Assembly (NCBI RefSeq): GCF_001439605.1
Contig: NZ_LMBX01000011.1
Location: forward strand, 71,063-135,062
DNA from: Cytobacillus praedii
GTDB taxonomy: Bacteria > Bacillota > Bacilli > Bacillales > Cytobacillaceae
Reading direction: 5' to 3'
Length of the DNA: 64,000 nt
Of the stretch, positions 37,146 through 45,858 are shown piece after piece. A program made the position numbers and the translations under genes. Position 1 is the first letter of the stretch. Each line of letters starts with the position of its first letter. Under the pieces are notes generated by a model. That model was not told the DNA's origin, did not search any database, and saw only the letters and a program-made list of their open reading frames with translations.

Positions 37146-38113
37146 GAAAAAAGCTCCTCGATGCATTTTCAAATAATCAGGAAGAGTTTTTATCGGGACA
37201 AGCGCTAGCCGATTTAGTAGGGTGCTCAAGGACGGCAGTCTGGAAGCATATCGAAGAGCTGCGAAAAGAAGGCTTTGAACTTGAAGCTGTAAGAAGAAAA
37301 GGCTATAAGATTATTAAGACTCCTGAGAGAGTAACTGCTGATGAAATAAGACTTGGGTTAAAAACGGAATTCATGGGCAGACATATTCATTCGGAGGATG
37401 TCGTCGACTCCACCCAAAAAGTAGCCCAGCGCCATGTTTTTGAGGGGGCACCAGAAGGAACGGTTATTATTGCAGAAGAGCAGCTTTCGGGAAGAGGACG
37501 GATGGATCGAAAGTGGCATTCTCCTAAATATACGGGAATTTGGATGAGTGTTATTTTACGCCCGAATCTTCCTCCTGCAAAGGCACCACAGTTAACTTTA
37601 ATTACAGCTGTAGCAGTTGTACAGGCGATAGAAGAAATGACTGGATTGACGCCAGAAATCAAGTGGCCAAATGATATTTTGCTAAATGGAAAAAAAGTAA
37701 CGGGTATTTTAACAGAGATGCAGGCAGATGCAGATCGCATTCAGGCGATAATTATTGGCATTGGAATCAATGTAAATCAGCAGGAGGAAGACTATCCTGA
37801 AGAATTGCAACCGATAGCAACTTCTCTAGCGATAGAATATGGGAAGAAGCTGGAACGGGCAGAACTAATAAAAGTTCTTCTTGTAAAATTAGAAAAGCTG
37901 TATTCCATCTATTTAGATCAGGGCTTCTATCCTATTAAGCTCCTTTGGGAAAGCTACGCTATCAGCATAGGGAAAAATATTACCGCAAGAACGATAACAG
38001 GAAGCATATCTGGACGGGCTTTAGGAATAACGGATGATGGAGTTCTAATGATCGAAGATTCTAACGGAACCATTCATCATGTCTATTCTGCAGACATTGA
38101 ATTGGAAAAATAA
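37130..38113 (+). CDS. birA: Biotin ligase and biotin-operon repressor BirA
   Basis: BirA attaches biotin to carboxylase carrier proteins and represses biotin genes as biotinyl-AMP-bound dimer. The N-terminal winged helix (about 5–60, with LADLVGCSRTAVWKHIEELRKEGF) binds DNA. The catalytic domain has the biotinyl-AMP loop GRGRMDRKWHS and KWPNDILLNGKKVTGILTEM with the catalytic lysine. The C-terminal SH3-like domain is intact. GTG 37130 gives MQSELRKK and 327 residues, matching B. subtilis (325); GTG 37118 coincides with the Shine–Dalgarno AAGGGAG. Confidence 0.96.
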   Translation: MQSELRKKLLDAFSNNQEEFLSGQALADLVGCSRTAVWKHIEELRKEGFELEAVRRKGYKIIKTPERVTADEIRLGLKTEFMGRHIHSEDVVDSTQKVAQRHVFEGAPEGTVIIAEEQLSGRGRMDRKWHSPKYTGIWMSVILRPNLPPAKAPQLTLITAVAVVQAIEEMTGLTPEIKWPNDILLNGKKVTGILTEMQADADRIQAIIIGIGINVNQQEEDYPEELQPIATSLAIEYGKKLERAELIKVLLVKLEKLYSIYLDQGFYPIKLLWESYAISIGKNITARTITGSISGRALGITDDGVLMIEDSNGTIHHVYSADIELEK

Positions 38114-38297
38114 TATTTTTGTAGTCAGGTGATTCCTTGATTTGATATACTTTATTTGAAAAACGAAATTGTTTTTCTCGGGCAGTATCCTCTTGTTGAA
38201 CTGCACCAATTTGTTGTCAAATAAATTAAAGATTTCTGCCTAGATCCATATTGGACCGGGACAGAGGGATGAAACGCAAATCATGAGCTACATTCAC

Positions 38298-38334
38298 AAT
38301 CCTTCTGGTGTTTTCAGAGGGATTTTTATTTTTT
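38298..38334 (+). terminator. Terminator between birA and panB
   Basis: AATCCTTCTG-GTGTTTT-CAGAGGGATT (one wobble) followed by TTTATTTTTT. It closes the transcript from ypjD–birA, or could act as an attenuator for panBCD. The remaining 270-bp gap, with a GC-richer GGACCGGGACAGAGGG stretch, holds no gene that I can support. Confidence 0.75.
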
Positions 38335-38386
38335 AAAAATAGCTCCTGCTTTATATCACCCTCTTCCTCAAAAAGGAGGACAAGAA

Positions 38387-39223
38387 ATGAAGCAAACGAC
38401 CGATTTCGTGAAAATGAAAGAAAACGGTGAAAAAATTGTCATGTTAACAGCTTATGACTATCCATCAGCGAAACAGGCGGAGAAGTCTGGGGTTGACATG
38501 ATATTAGTCGGAGATTCATTAGGAATGGTTGTCTTAGGGTATGACTCCACAATTCCTGTAACAATGGATGATATGGTCCACCATGCAAAAGCAGTGAAGC
38601 GGGGAGCAAAGGAGACCTTTATTGTTGTCGATCTCCCTTTTATGAGTTATCATCTTTCGATGAAAGATACGCTCCTAAATGGTGCGAGGCTAATTCAAGA
38701 AACTGGTGCACATGCGGTAAAGATTGAAGGGGCAGATGAGGTTATCGATAGTATCCAAGCATTAACGAAAGCAGGCATACCAGTTGTGGGCCATTTAGGA
38801 CTTACTCCACAATCAGTCGGTGTTTTAGGAGGATACAAAGTCCAGGGCAAAAATGCTGAAGCAGCGAAAAAGTTAATCGAGGATGCAAAAAAATGTGAAG
38901 AGGCTGGAGCTTTTGCACTTGTACTAGAATGTGTTCCAAAGCAATTGGCAAAAGAAATTTCCTCATACATCAAGATCCCGACGATTGGAATTGGTGCGGG
39001 TGTACACACAGATGGACAAGTTCTTGTCTATCATGATGTGCTTACGTATGGAGTGGAACGGGTAGCAAAATTTGTTAAGCCGTACGTGCAGCTGAACGAT
39101 GATATTGAACAGGGGATAAAGACCTATGTCAATGAAGTGAAACAAGGGATATTCCCGAGCGATCAGCACAGCTTTACGATGAAGGCAGAAGAATTGCTTA
39201 GTTTGTACGGAGGGAAAGCATGA
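38387..39223 (+). CDS. panB: Ketopantoate hydroxymethyltransferase
   Basis: PanB adds a hydroxymethyl group from methylene-tetrahydrofolate to ketoisovalerate, the first step of pantothenate and CoA synthesis. The 278 residues form the expected TIM barrel with [17 protein letters not shown], the metal-site VGDSLGMV, and [10 protein letters not shown]; the conserved EGAD is at about 119. GGAGGACAAG lies before the ATG. The stop overlaps the panC start (ATGA), forming a panBCD operon. Confidence 0.97.
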   Translation: MKQTTDFVKMKENGEKIVMLTAYDYPSAKQAEKSGVDMILVGDSLGMVVLGYDSTIPVTMDDMVHHAKAVKRGAKETFIVVDLPFMSYHLSMKDTLLNGARLIQETGAHAVKIEGADEVIDSIQALTKAGIPVVGHLGLTPQSVGVLGGYKVQGKNAEAAKKLIEDAKKCEEAGAFALVLECVPKQLAKEISSYIKIPTIGIGAGVHTDGQVLVYHDVLTYGVERVAKFVKPYVQLNDDIEQGIKTYVNEVKQGIFPSDQHSFTMKAEELLSLYGGKA

Positions 39224-40074
39224 GAGTTATAACAACAATCGAGGAAATGCAAAACGCAATATTACATGCAAAAAAAGAAGGACTTTCCATAGGATATGTC
39301 CCAACAATGGGCTTTTTACATGAAGGCCACTTAACTTTGATGGAAAAAGCGCGAGAAGAAAATGATTTGGTTGTCATCAGCATTTTTGTTAACCCGCTTC
39401 AATTTGGTCCAACGGAGGATCTCAGCTCTTATCCAAGGGATTTCGATAGAGATAAAGAGTTAGCCCAAAAGCAAAAGGTTGATTACATCTTTTTTCCGTC
39501 GGTGGAGGAAATGTATCCACGTCCATCATCAGTTACGGTGACAGTTAAGGAAAGAACGAATGTATTATGCGGGAAATCTCGACCTGGTCATTTTGATGGT
39601 GTCGCGACCGTGTTAACGAAGCTCTTTCATGTTGTACAACCTGAAAAGGCTTATTTTGGAATGAAGGATGCTCAGCAGGTTGCTGTCGTTGAAGGGCTAG
39701 TAACTGATTTTCACTTTCCGATTGAAATTATTCCTGTTGAAACAGTCAGAGAAAAAGATGGACTGGCGAAGAGTTCTAGAAATGTAAAATTGCTAACAAA
39801 GGAAAGAGAGCAGGCTCCGATTCTTTACCAAAGCCTTTTAAGAGCAAAAGAGATTATTATTGAAGGTGAAAGAAGTCCGCAAAAAGTGATCTCTTTCATA
39901 ACAGAAATGATTACTGAGAAAACCAATGCCCAGATAGATTATATCGAGATTTATTCCTATCCCATGCTGAAAGAAGTAACTGAATTAAAAGGGAAATTTA
40001 TTATTGCGATGGCAGTTAAGTTTTCCAAAGCGCGTTTAATTGATAATATCATTTTAGAAATTAATGAAAAATAG
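39220..40074 (+). CDS. panC: Pantothenate synthetase
   Basis: PanC joins pantoate and beta-alanine with ATP through a pantoyl-adenylate. The 284 residues match the family. It has the adenylyltransferase HIGH-type motif in [15 protein letters not shown], the pantoate-binding [31 protein letters not shown], and KSSRN as the KMSKS-like loop. Translation is coupled to panB by overlap, and panD follows after 11 bp, with GGGGGAAAC as its Shine–Dalgarno. Confidence 0.97.
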   Translation: MRVITTIEEMQNAILHAKKEGLSIGYVPTMGFLHEGHLTLMEKAREENDLVVISIFVNPLQFGPTEDLSSYPRDFDRDKELAQKQKVDYIFFPSVEEMYPRPSSVTVTVKERTNVLCGKSRPGHFDGVATVLTKLFHVVQPEKAYFGMKDAQQVAVVEGLVTDFHFPIEIIPVETVREKDGLAKSSRNVKLLTKEREQAPILYQSLLRAKEIIIEGERSPQKVISFITEMITEKTNAQIDYIEIYSYPMLKEVTELKGKFIIAMAVKFSKARLIDNIILEINEK

Positions 40075-40085
40075 GGGGAAACATC

Positions 40086-40469
40086 ATGTTCCGCACCATG
40101 ATGAACGGCAAAATTCATCGTGCCGTTGTCACAGAGGCAAATTTAAATTATGTAGGAAGCATTACGATTGATACAGACATCCTGGATGCAGTTGGTATGG
40201 TTCCTAATGAAAAAGTACAAATTGTTAACAATAATAATGGGGCAAGATTTGAAACATATATAATCCCTGGGGAAAGAGGCTCTGGTGTTATTTGTGTGAA
40301 CGGAGCAGCAGCACGCCTTGTTCAAGAGGGGGATATTGTTATTATTATTTCCTACGCAATGATTGCTGAGGAAAATATTTCGAATCATGAACCAAAGGTT
40401 GCTATCATGGATGAAAAGAATCGAATCAAAAATATGATCAATCATGAACCGGAAAAAACGGTTTATTAA
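40086..40469 (+). CDS. panD: Aspartate 1-decarboxylase, pyruvoyl-dependent
   Basis: PanD makes beta-alanine for PanC. It is made as a proenzyme that cleaves itself between G24 and S25 (YVGSIT), the serine becoming the pyruvoyl cofactor; that site is intact. The 127 residues equal the B. subtilis length. K9 and the [19 protein letters not shown] segment that lines the active site are present. It ends the panBCD operon, followed by a terminator. Confidence 0.98.
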   Translation: MFRTMMNGKIHRAVVTEANLNYVGSITIDTDILDAVGMVPNEKVQIVNNNNGARFETYIIPGERGSGVICVNGAAARLVQEGDIVIIISYAMIAEENISNHEPKVAIMDEKNRIKNMINHEPEKTVY

Positions 40470-40483
40470 ATGTGATGATCGAT

Positions 40484-40513
40484 AGCTGACTGGATACCTC
40501 TGGTCAGCTTTTC
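40484..40513 (+). terminator. Rho-independent terminator after panD
   Basis: AGCTGAC-TGGATACCTCTG-GTCAGCT followed by TTTCTT. Confidence 0.82.
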
Positions 40514-40625
40514 TTGTCTAGCCTTGGTTCGTAGAGACTCTTGGTCCAAGCCAGACTATCCATAAGGTTAATAAACGGACGGTTAGACTTATGCTTGTCG
40601 CGCAGTCGTCACTTATTAAGGTATG
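40514..40625 (+). repeat. Dispersed intergenic repeat between panD and dinG
   Basis: TTGTCTAGCCTTGG opens the copy; CTTGGTTCG…CTTGGTCCAAG pairings and GACTTATGCTTGTCGCGCAG follow. The CTTATGCTTGTCG core is shared with the copy near 20551. Confidence 0.55.
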
Positions 40626-40730
40626 GATACAGGTAAATATAGCTAAAAATATAATTAGAAGGGTTTATGCCTTTTTCTTTTTCCATTTTTGTGATACCGT
40701 TTGATTGACTGAATGTTAGAGGTGTTTAAG

Positions 40731-43532
40731 ATGGGTAATAAATATGTTGTAATAGATTTAGAAACAACTGGGAACGCTCCGAAGAAGGGCGATAAAATCA
40801 TACAATTTGCAGCAGTTGTCATTAAAAATGGGAAAATTACCGAAGAATATTCTTCTTTTGTCAATCCTGGAAAATCAATTCCGCCATTTATAGAAGAATT
40901 AACAGGTTTAAATGATCACATGGTTGAGAATGCACCTGATTTTTCAGAAATTGCCCCTAAAGTATTAACCCTATTAGAAGGAGCATATTTTGTTGCCCAT
41001 AATGTACTTTTTGACCTTTCATTTTTACAAGAGGAATTAATTGAGGCAGGGTATAACGGATTTTATGGCCCAATATTGGATACAGTGGAAATGTCGAGAG
41101 TACTTATGCCAACCGCAGATAGCTTTCAATTATCTGAACTTGCAATAAGAGAAGGGTTAAACCATGAACGTCCACATCAAGCAGATAGCGATGCATACGT
41201 TACAGCAGAGCTACTATTGCGTCTTTTGGAAAGACTAGAACAGCTGCCGTTAAATACGGTAAAGCAGCTTCATAAGCTTTCTAGCGGCTTAAAAAGTGAT
41301 TTAGACCTTCTTATTGACAATATTATTCTAAAAAAGGAATCGTCGATCGAAACTATTCCAGATATTCTCGAAATTCATCATGGTATTGCGCTTAAAAAAG
41401 GAGTTTTTCAAGCAGAAAATAATGAAGTTCAGCAAATTAATTATCCGGCGACAAGAGAAGAGAAAGAGGAGCTATTTAGCAAAGCTTTTCCTGCATTTGA
41501 AACCCGCATAGGCCAATTCAATATGATGGATTCTGTATATGATGCATTTAATCAGGAGAAGCATGCGATGATTGAAGCAGGCACTGGAGTGGGAAAGTCC
41601 CTTGCTTATTTAATTCCCTCTGCCATTTATGCGAAAGAAAGCAGCCAAACAATAGTAATTAGTACATTTACGACCCACCTTCAGGAACAATTGCTTTCAA
41701 ATGATATTCCTAGACTAGCGAAAATGCTTCCTTTTCCAATAAAAGCAGTGCTGTTAAAAGGCAGAAGCCATTACATAAGTCTTGCCAAGTTTGAGCAAAC
41801 ATTAAAGGATCAAGAAGATAATTACGATACGATTCTTACAAAAATGCAGATTCTAGTCTGGCTGACAGAGACGAAATATGGGGATATTGATGAATTAAAT
41901 TTATCCAGTGGGGGACTGCTCTATTGGAATAAAATAAAAAATGATGAAACTGTCTTTTTGAAAAATAAATCCTGGCTCTCTAGGGATTTTTATATGCGAG
42001 CAAGAAAAGAAGCTTTGCATGCAGATATTGTCATTACAAATCATTCCTTACTGTTAACCGATCTTGTAACAGATCATCAATTATTGCCTGATTATACACA
42101 TGCTGTAATAGATGAAGGGCATCATTTTATGAAAGTAGCTGGAAAACACTTCGGTTTTACTTTTGATTATTTATCTACTCGCTTGCTTCTGAGTCAAATC
42201 GGTCTAATAGAGCAAAAGCAATTGCTGCATAAGTTAGAACAAATTTTGGAAAAGGAATGGGTAAACAAGCATGAACTTATTCATTCTTTTGAAGTAAACC
42301 AAATGATGTCCGAATTAAGCCTAGAAGTTGATGAACTCTTTAAAGTGGTTAGCCATTATGCAAAAAAGAGAAAGAAATCGAAAAAAGGATATAACCGAAT
42401 TAGCTGCCGATTGACCCTCGATGAAGAAAATTTAGATTGGAGAGCGGTTGAAATTTCTGCAGAGCGATTTGTCTTTTTCATTAAAGATTTCGTTCTAATG
42501 ATTTCAGCTAGACTTGATTTCATCAAAACAGTTCAAGAATCACTATCAGCAAGGGAAAAGTCATCAATGGAAGAATTGACGTCACTAGTAGAGGAATTAA
42601 GGGAACTCTCTTTAGTTGTAAAAAAAATCTTCTTACACCCATCTGAAGATTTTGTAACATGGATTGAAACGGATGAGCGTGCTATGCAAAATGCAACGAC
42701 AGTGTACGCACAGCCAGTTACCGCTGAAAATTATTTAAAAGAACAATTCTTTGAAAAAAAGAAGTGTGCGATCATAACTTCTGCAACTTTATCTGTGAAA
42801 AATTCGTTTAATTATATGTTAACTGAGCTTGGATTGCCGCCATCAGATTGTTCAGCACAACAAATCCAATCACCATTTGACTATAAGGAACAGGTAAAGC
42901 TTATAATTCCAGATGATCTTCCTGAGGTAAATGCTGTTCCGCTTGAAGAATACGTAGCTTCGATTACTGAACATATAATTTCCATTGCAGAGGTAACAAA
43001 AGGGAGAATGCTTATTTTATTTACCTCACATGAAATGCTCAGAAAAACGTACGAACTTATAAAGGAATCAGGATTTCTAAATGACTATGCGATTATTGCC
43101 CAAGGAATTTCAAGTGGAAGCAGATCAAGATTAACTAGAAACTTTCAAAAGTTCGATAAAGCAATCCTTTTAGGAACAAGCAGCTTCTGGGAAGGCGTAG
43201 ATATTCCTGGAGAGGATTTAACTTGTTTAATTATTGTTCGCTTGCCTTTTTCACCTCCGGATGATCCGTTAACAGAGGCGAAATGCGACCTAATTAAACA
43301 AAACGGCGGCAATCCATTTTCTGATTATTCATTGCCAGAAGCGATTATTCGTTTTAAACAAGGCTTCGGCAGATTAATTAGGACCAAAAATGACCGCGGG
43401 CTTATATTTATCTTTGATCGAAGGCTAGTGACCACCAAGTATGGGAAAGCCTTTTTACAGTCGATTCCAGAAGTACCAGTTGAAAGAAGCGGGATTAATG
43501 AAATTATCCCAGTAATTTCAGAATGGATCTAA
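40731..43532 (+). CDS. dinG: DinG-family helicase with N-terminal 3'-5' exonuclease domain
   Basis: A 933-residue Bacillus-type DinG. The first 170 residues form a DnaQ-like DEDD exonuclease (VIDLETTG, AHNVLFDLSFL, HQADSDAYVTAELL). The rest is an XPD-like superfamily 2 helicase with Walker A EAGTGVGKS at about 282, DEGHH at about 460, and the C-terminal motifs SFWEGVDIPGEDL and QGFGRLIRT. The four-cysteine Fe–S cluster seen in E. coli DinG is not evident, as in Firmicute forms. AGAGGTG precedes ATG 40731, which gives the normal MGNKYVVIDLETTGN start. Confidence 0.95.
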   Translation: MGNKYVVIDLETTGNAPKKGDKIIQFAAVVIKNGKITEEYSSFVNPGKSIPPFIEELTGLNDHMVENAPDFSEIAPKVLTLLEGAYFVAHNVLFDLSFLQEELIEAGYNGFYGPILDTVEMSRVLMPTADSFQLSELAIREGLNHERPHQADSDAYVTAELLLRLLERLEQLPLNTVKQLHKLSSGLKSDLDLLIDNIILKKESSIETIPDILEIHHGIALKKGVFQAENNEVQQINYPATREEKEELFSKAFPAFETRIGQFNMMDSVYDAFNQEKHAMIEAGTGVGKSLAYLIPSAIYAKESSQTIVISTFTTHLQEQLLSNDIPRLAKMLPFPIKAVLLKGRSHYISLAKFEQTLKDQEDNYDTILTKMQILVWLTETKYGDIDELNLSSGGLLYWNKIKNDETVFLKNKSWLSRDFYMRARKEALHADIVITNHSLLLTDLVTDHQLLPDYTHAVIDEGHHFMKVAGKHFGFTFDYLSTRLLLSQIGLIEQKQLLHKLEQILEKEWVNKHELIHSFEVNQMMSELSLEVDELFKVVSHYAKKRKKSKKGYNRISCRLTLDEENLDWRAVEISAERFVFFIKDFVLMISARLDFIKTVQESLSAREKSSMEELTSLVEELRELSLVVKKIFLHPSEDFVTWIETDERAMQNATTVYAQPVTAENYLKEQFFEKKKCAIITSATLSVKNSFNYMLTELGLPPSDCSAQQIQSPFDYKEQVKLIIPDDLPEVNAVPLEEYVASITEHIISIAEVTKGRMLILFTSHEMLRKTYELIKESGFLNDYAIIAQGISSGSRSRLTRNFQKFDKAILLGTSSFWEGVDIPGEDLTCLIIVRLPFSPPDDPLTEAKCDLIKQNGGNPFSDYSLPEAIIRFKQGFGRLIRTKNDRGLIFIFDRRLVTTKYGKAFLQSIPEVPVERSGINEIIPVISEWI

Positions 43533-43538
43533 AAAAAT

Positions 43539-43560
43539 GCTGCGCTAATGTTAGCGCAGC
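43539..43560. terminator. Perfect hairpin after dinG with its tract on the minus strand
   Basis: GCTGCGCTAA-TG-TTAGCGCAGC is a perfect 10-bp inverted repeat 6 bp after the dinG stop. On the plus strand no T tract follows, whereas seven A residues precede it, so only minus-strand reading gives a normal intrinsic terminator. It may stop antisense transcription or stabilise the dinG 3' end. Confidence 0.6.
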
Positions 43561-43601
43561 CAAAAGACGTAAATGGATTAGAAGAAAATTTTAAGTTGAT
43601 A

Positions 43602-43630
43602 TTTAATGCAAATCATTTAGCTGTTATACT
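43602..43630 (+). promoter_or_regulatory. Candidate SigA promoter for ypmA–ypmB–aspB
   Basis: TGTTATACT (43622–43630) is an extended -10; TTTAAT sits 17 bp upstream as a weak -35. Confidence 0.5.
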
Positions 43631-43726
43631 ATTTTAAAGGCTTGAACAGTTACGTACATATAGTTTATCCGTATGAATCAAACATATAAGTTGCAAATTT
43701 TGTTGCCAATGAGGAGGATTTCCATT

Positions 43727-43897
43727 ATGGAAAGTAAAATTGAAGTAATATCGACAGTGAAGATTCAGTTAAGCCCAGATCTTTATAAAGTGGTTGATGT
43801 GTTAAATCGAACATTAAAAGAAAAGGATTTAATGTTTGGGTTAGCGCTTGATAAAGAAGATCAAAATAAAGCTGTATTTTCAATTTATCGTACATAA
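43727..43897 (+). CDS. ypmA: YpmA family protein (DUF4264)
   Basis: A 56-residue soluble protein matching YpmA/DUF4264, at its usual place before ypmB. The sequence MESKIEVISTVKIQLSPDLYKVVDVLNRTLKEKDLMFGL is well conserved; the function is unknown. GAGGAGG lies 9 nt before ATG 43727. An in-frame ATG at 43673 would add 18 residues of atypical sequence without a Shine–Dalgarno, so it is unlikely. Confidence 0.85.
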   Translation: MESKIEVISTVKIQLSPDLYKVVDVLNRTLKEKDLMFGLALDKEDQNKAVFSIYRT

Positions 43898-43911
43898 GAA
43901 GAGTGACTGTT

Positions 43912-44385
43912 GTGAAAAAGATAATTATTACAAGTATATTCATTATTCTCATTGTTTTGGTTTCTGGAACAATCATTTATCAAAAAGCTTTAAAGCCTGT
44001 GAAAACAGCTGAGGAGAAAGCCGTTCAAATAGCAAAAGAGGAAACGGATCTTACGAAAGCTGAAGACTTTTATTTATATAATGGACAAGAAACTTATTAT
44101 GTTGTAAAAGGGAAAAATGCAAAAGGCACAAACATTTATGTGTGGATTCCTGAAAAAAAAGGAAGAATCATTGTTCGTAAACAGTCAGACGGTGTTTCTG
44201 AAAAAGAAGCGGTAAGCAAGCTTCTTGAAGAAAAGAATCCGGAGGAAATTATTTCTGTCCGTTTAGGTATGGAAAAAAATCGCCCATTATGGGAAATTTA
44301 CTACCGTTCTGAAGGAGATTTAATAAATTATTATTATGTTGACTTTCAAACAGGTGATTGGCTGAAAAAAATCGAAAACTTATAG
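43912..44385 (+). CDS. ypmB: YpmB, membrane-anchored PepSY-domain protein
   Basis: A 157-residue protein with one N-terminal helix (about 5–24), then an extracytoplasmic region. Two PepSY-like units can be seen: AVQIAKEETDLTKAEDFYLYNGQETYYVVKG and EAVSKLLEEKNPEEIISVRLGMEKNRPLWEIYY. PepSY domains are linked to peptidase inhibition or envelope maintenance. GTG 43912 (MKKIIITSIF) is preferred over GTG 43903, which overlaps the Shine–Dalgarno. It lies 13 bp before aspB. Confidence 0.86.
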   Translation: MKKIIITSIFIILIVLVSGTIIYQKALKPVKTAEEKAVQIAKEETDLTKAEDFYLYNGQETYYVVKGKNAKGTNIYVWIPEKKGRIIVRKQSDGVSEKEAVSKLLEEKNPEEIISVRLGMEKNRPLWEIYYRSEGDLINYYYVDFQTGDWLKKIENL

Positions 44386-44398
44386 ACGGAGGAAGAAA

Positions 44399-45589
44399 AT
44401 GGAGATTCAATTAGCACAACGAGTGAAAGCTTTAACACCTTCTTCAACACTGGCAATAACTGCTAAAGCGAAAGAATTAAAAGCACAAGGATTTGACGTT
44501 ATTGGTTTAGGTGCAGGAGAACCGGATTTTAATACCCCGCAGCATATTATCGATGCGGCTGTACAATCAATGAATGAAGGTCATACGAAATATACACCTT
44601 CTGCTGGGCTTCCAGCATTAAAAAAAGAAATTGTAAATAAATTTATTCAAGATCAAGGGATTAATTATGATCCAAGTGAAATTATTGTTACGAATGGCGC
44701 TAAGCATGCATTGTATACATTATTTCAAGTCTTGCTAAATGAGGGGGATGAAGTCATTATTCCAACTCCTTACTGGGTTAGCTACCCTGAACAAGTAAAG
44801 TTAGCAGGCGGACTTCCAGTTTACATTGAAGGAAAAGAAGAAAATGATTATAAAATTACTCCTGAACAATTAACATCGGCACTTTCTAAGAAAACAAAGG
44901 CAGTCATTATTAATTCACCAAGCAACCCAACAGGGATGCTCTATTCACAATCTGAGCTAGAAGCAATAGGTGAAGTTTGTCTGAAGCATGAAATTTTAAT
45001 TATTTCCGATGAAATCTATGAAAAATTAGTATACGGTGACAATAAACATGTTTCTATTGCTGAGCTTTCACCAGAATTAAAGGAACAAACAGTTATTATT
45101 AATGGTGTGTCAAAATCACACTCAATGACTGGCTGGAGAATTGGCTATGCTGCAGGAAGTAAGGAGCTTATAAAAGCGATGACAAATCTTGCAAGCCATA
45201 GCACATCCAATCCTACGACAACAGCACAGTACGGATCTATTGCTGCTTATGCTGGATCACAGGAAATGCTTTTAGAAATGCGTGAAGCTTTTGAACACAG
45301 GCTTAATACCATTTTTGAGAATTTAATTGCCATTCCTGGTTTTACATGCTTAAAACCGCAGGGAGCTTTTTATTTATTCCCAAATGTAAGCAAGGCTTGC
45401 GAATTAACAGGCTATGCAAATGTTGATGATTTCTCCCAAGCATTATTAGAAGAAGCAATGGTTGCAGTTATCCCAGGTTCTGGTTTCGGTGCACCAAAAA
45501 ATATTCGTCTTTCCTATGCGACATCTCTAGATTTATTAGAAGAGGCAGTTCGCCGTATGCATCAATTTGTTGATAGTAAACTGAAGTAA
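44399..45589 (+). CDS. aspB: Aspartate aminotransferase, class I pyridoxal-phosphate
   Basis: AspB interconverts aspartate and oxaloacetate with glutamate and 2-oxoglutarate. The 396 residues match B. subtilis (393). The family features are GLGAGEPDFNTP, PSNPTGMLYS, SDEIYEKLVY and the PLP lysine in GVSKSHSMTGWRIGYAAG. GACGGAGGAAG precedes the ATG. Aspartate made here feeds asparagine and the lysine branch (dapB upstream), and asnS follows after a terminator and a repeat block. Confidence 0.96.
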   Translation: MEIQLAQRVKALTPSSTLAITAKAKELKAQGFDVIGLGAGEPDFNTPQHIIDAAVQSMNEGHTKYTPSAGLPALKKEIVNKFIQDQGINYDPSEIIVTNGAKHALYTLFQVLLNEGDEVIIPTPYWVSYPEQVKLAGGLPVYIEGKEENDYKITPEQLTSALSKKTKAVIINSPSNPTGMLYSQSELEAIGEVCLKHEILIISDEIYEKLVYGDNKHVSIAELSPELKEQTVIINGVSKSHSMTGWRIGYAAGSKELIKAMTNLASHSTSNPTTTAQYGSIAAYAGSQEMLLEMREAFEHRLNTIFENLIAIPGFTCLKPQGAFYLFPNVSKACELTGYANVDDFSQALLEEAMVAVIPGSGFGAPKNIRLSYATSLDLLEEAVRRMHQFVDSKLK

Positions 45590-45594
45590 TTTAT

Positions 45595-45626
45595 AAGCGG
45601 GCAGCCGAATTGGGCTGCCGCTTTTA
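45595..45626 (+). terminator. Rho-independent terminator after aspB
   Basis: AAGCGGGCAGCC-GAATTG-GGCTGCCGCTT (single bulge) followed by TTATATTT. Confidence 0.83.
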
Positions 45627-45640
45627 TATTTATGGGTATT

Positions 45641-45757
45641 GGCGAAAATAATTGGATTGACGGCGAATATATGGAGTGTTTTGGCGGATATAATTGGATC
45701 GACGGCGAATATATCAGCTATTACGTCGAATATATTCGAATAACGGCGAATATAGCC
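45641..45757 (+). repeat. 21-bp phased tandem repeat, GGCGAATAT type
   Basis: Copies of GGCGAATAT or a close variant begin at 45641, 45662, 45683, 45704, 45725 (GTCGAATAT) and 45745, so the period is 21, 21, 21, 21, then 20 bp. Units 1 and 3 are almost the same (both contain ATAATTGGAT), pointing to a 42-bp higher order. The palindrome TCGAATATATTCGA is at 45726–45739. Because 21 is a multiple of three, a short frame from 45632 reads through as a seven-residue repeat (GEY/GGY/VEY), but it has no Shine–Dalgarno. Confidence 0.8.
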
Positions 45758-45858
45758 ACCAAGGCGCTTTCGCTTTTCATAGTTGCTTGTCACATTTTCG
45801 GAAGGTATAATATAAAGGATACATAAGTCGAGATTTACTAGGTTTTGGAGGGAACACA

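Noticed and set aside
38114-38386. Riboswitch or T-box upstream of panBCD
   Set aside because: Only one terminator stem is seen, without a recognisable aptamer; it is explained as the end of the birA transcript.
45536-45826. Small frames of 64 and 85 codons across the 21-bp repeat
   Set aside because: The repeat period is a multiple of three and keeps frames open; neither has a Shine–Dalgarno.
45590-45858. T-box leader for asnS
   Set aside because: No AGGGUGGNACCGCG motif, specifier stem or antiterminator was found; the only terminator belongs to aspB.
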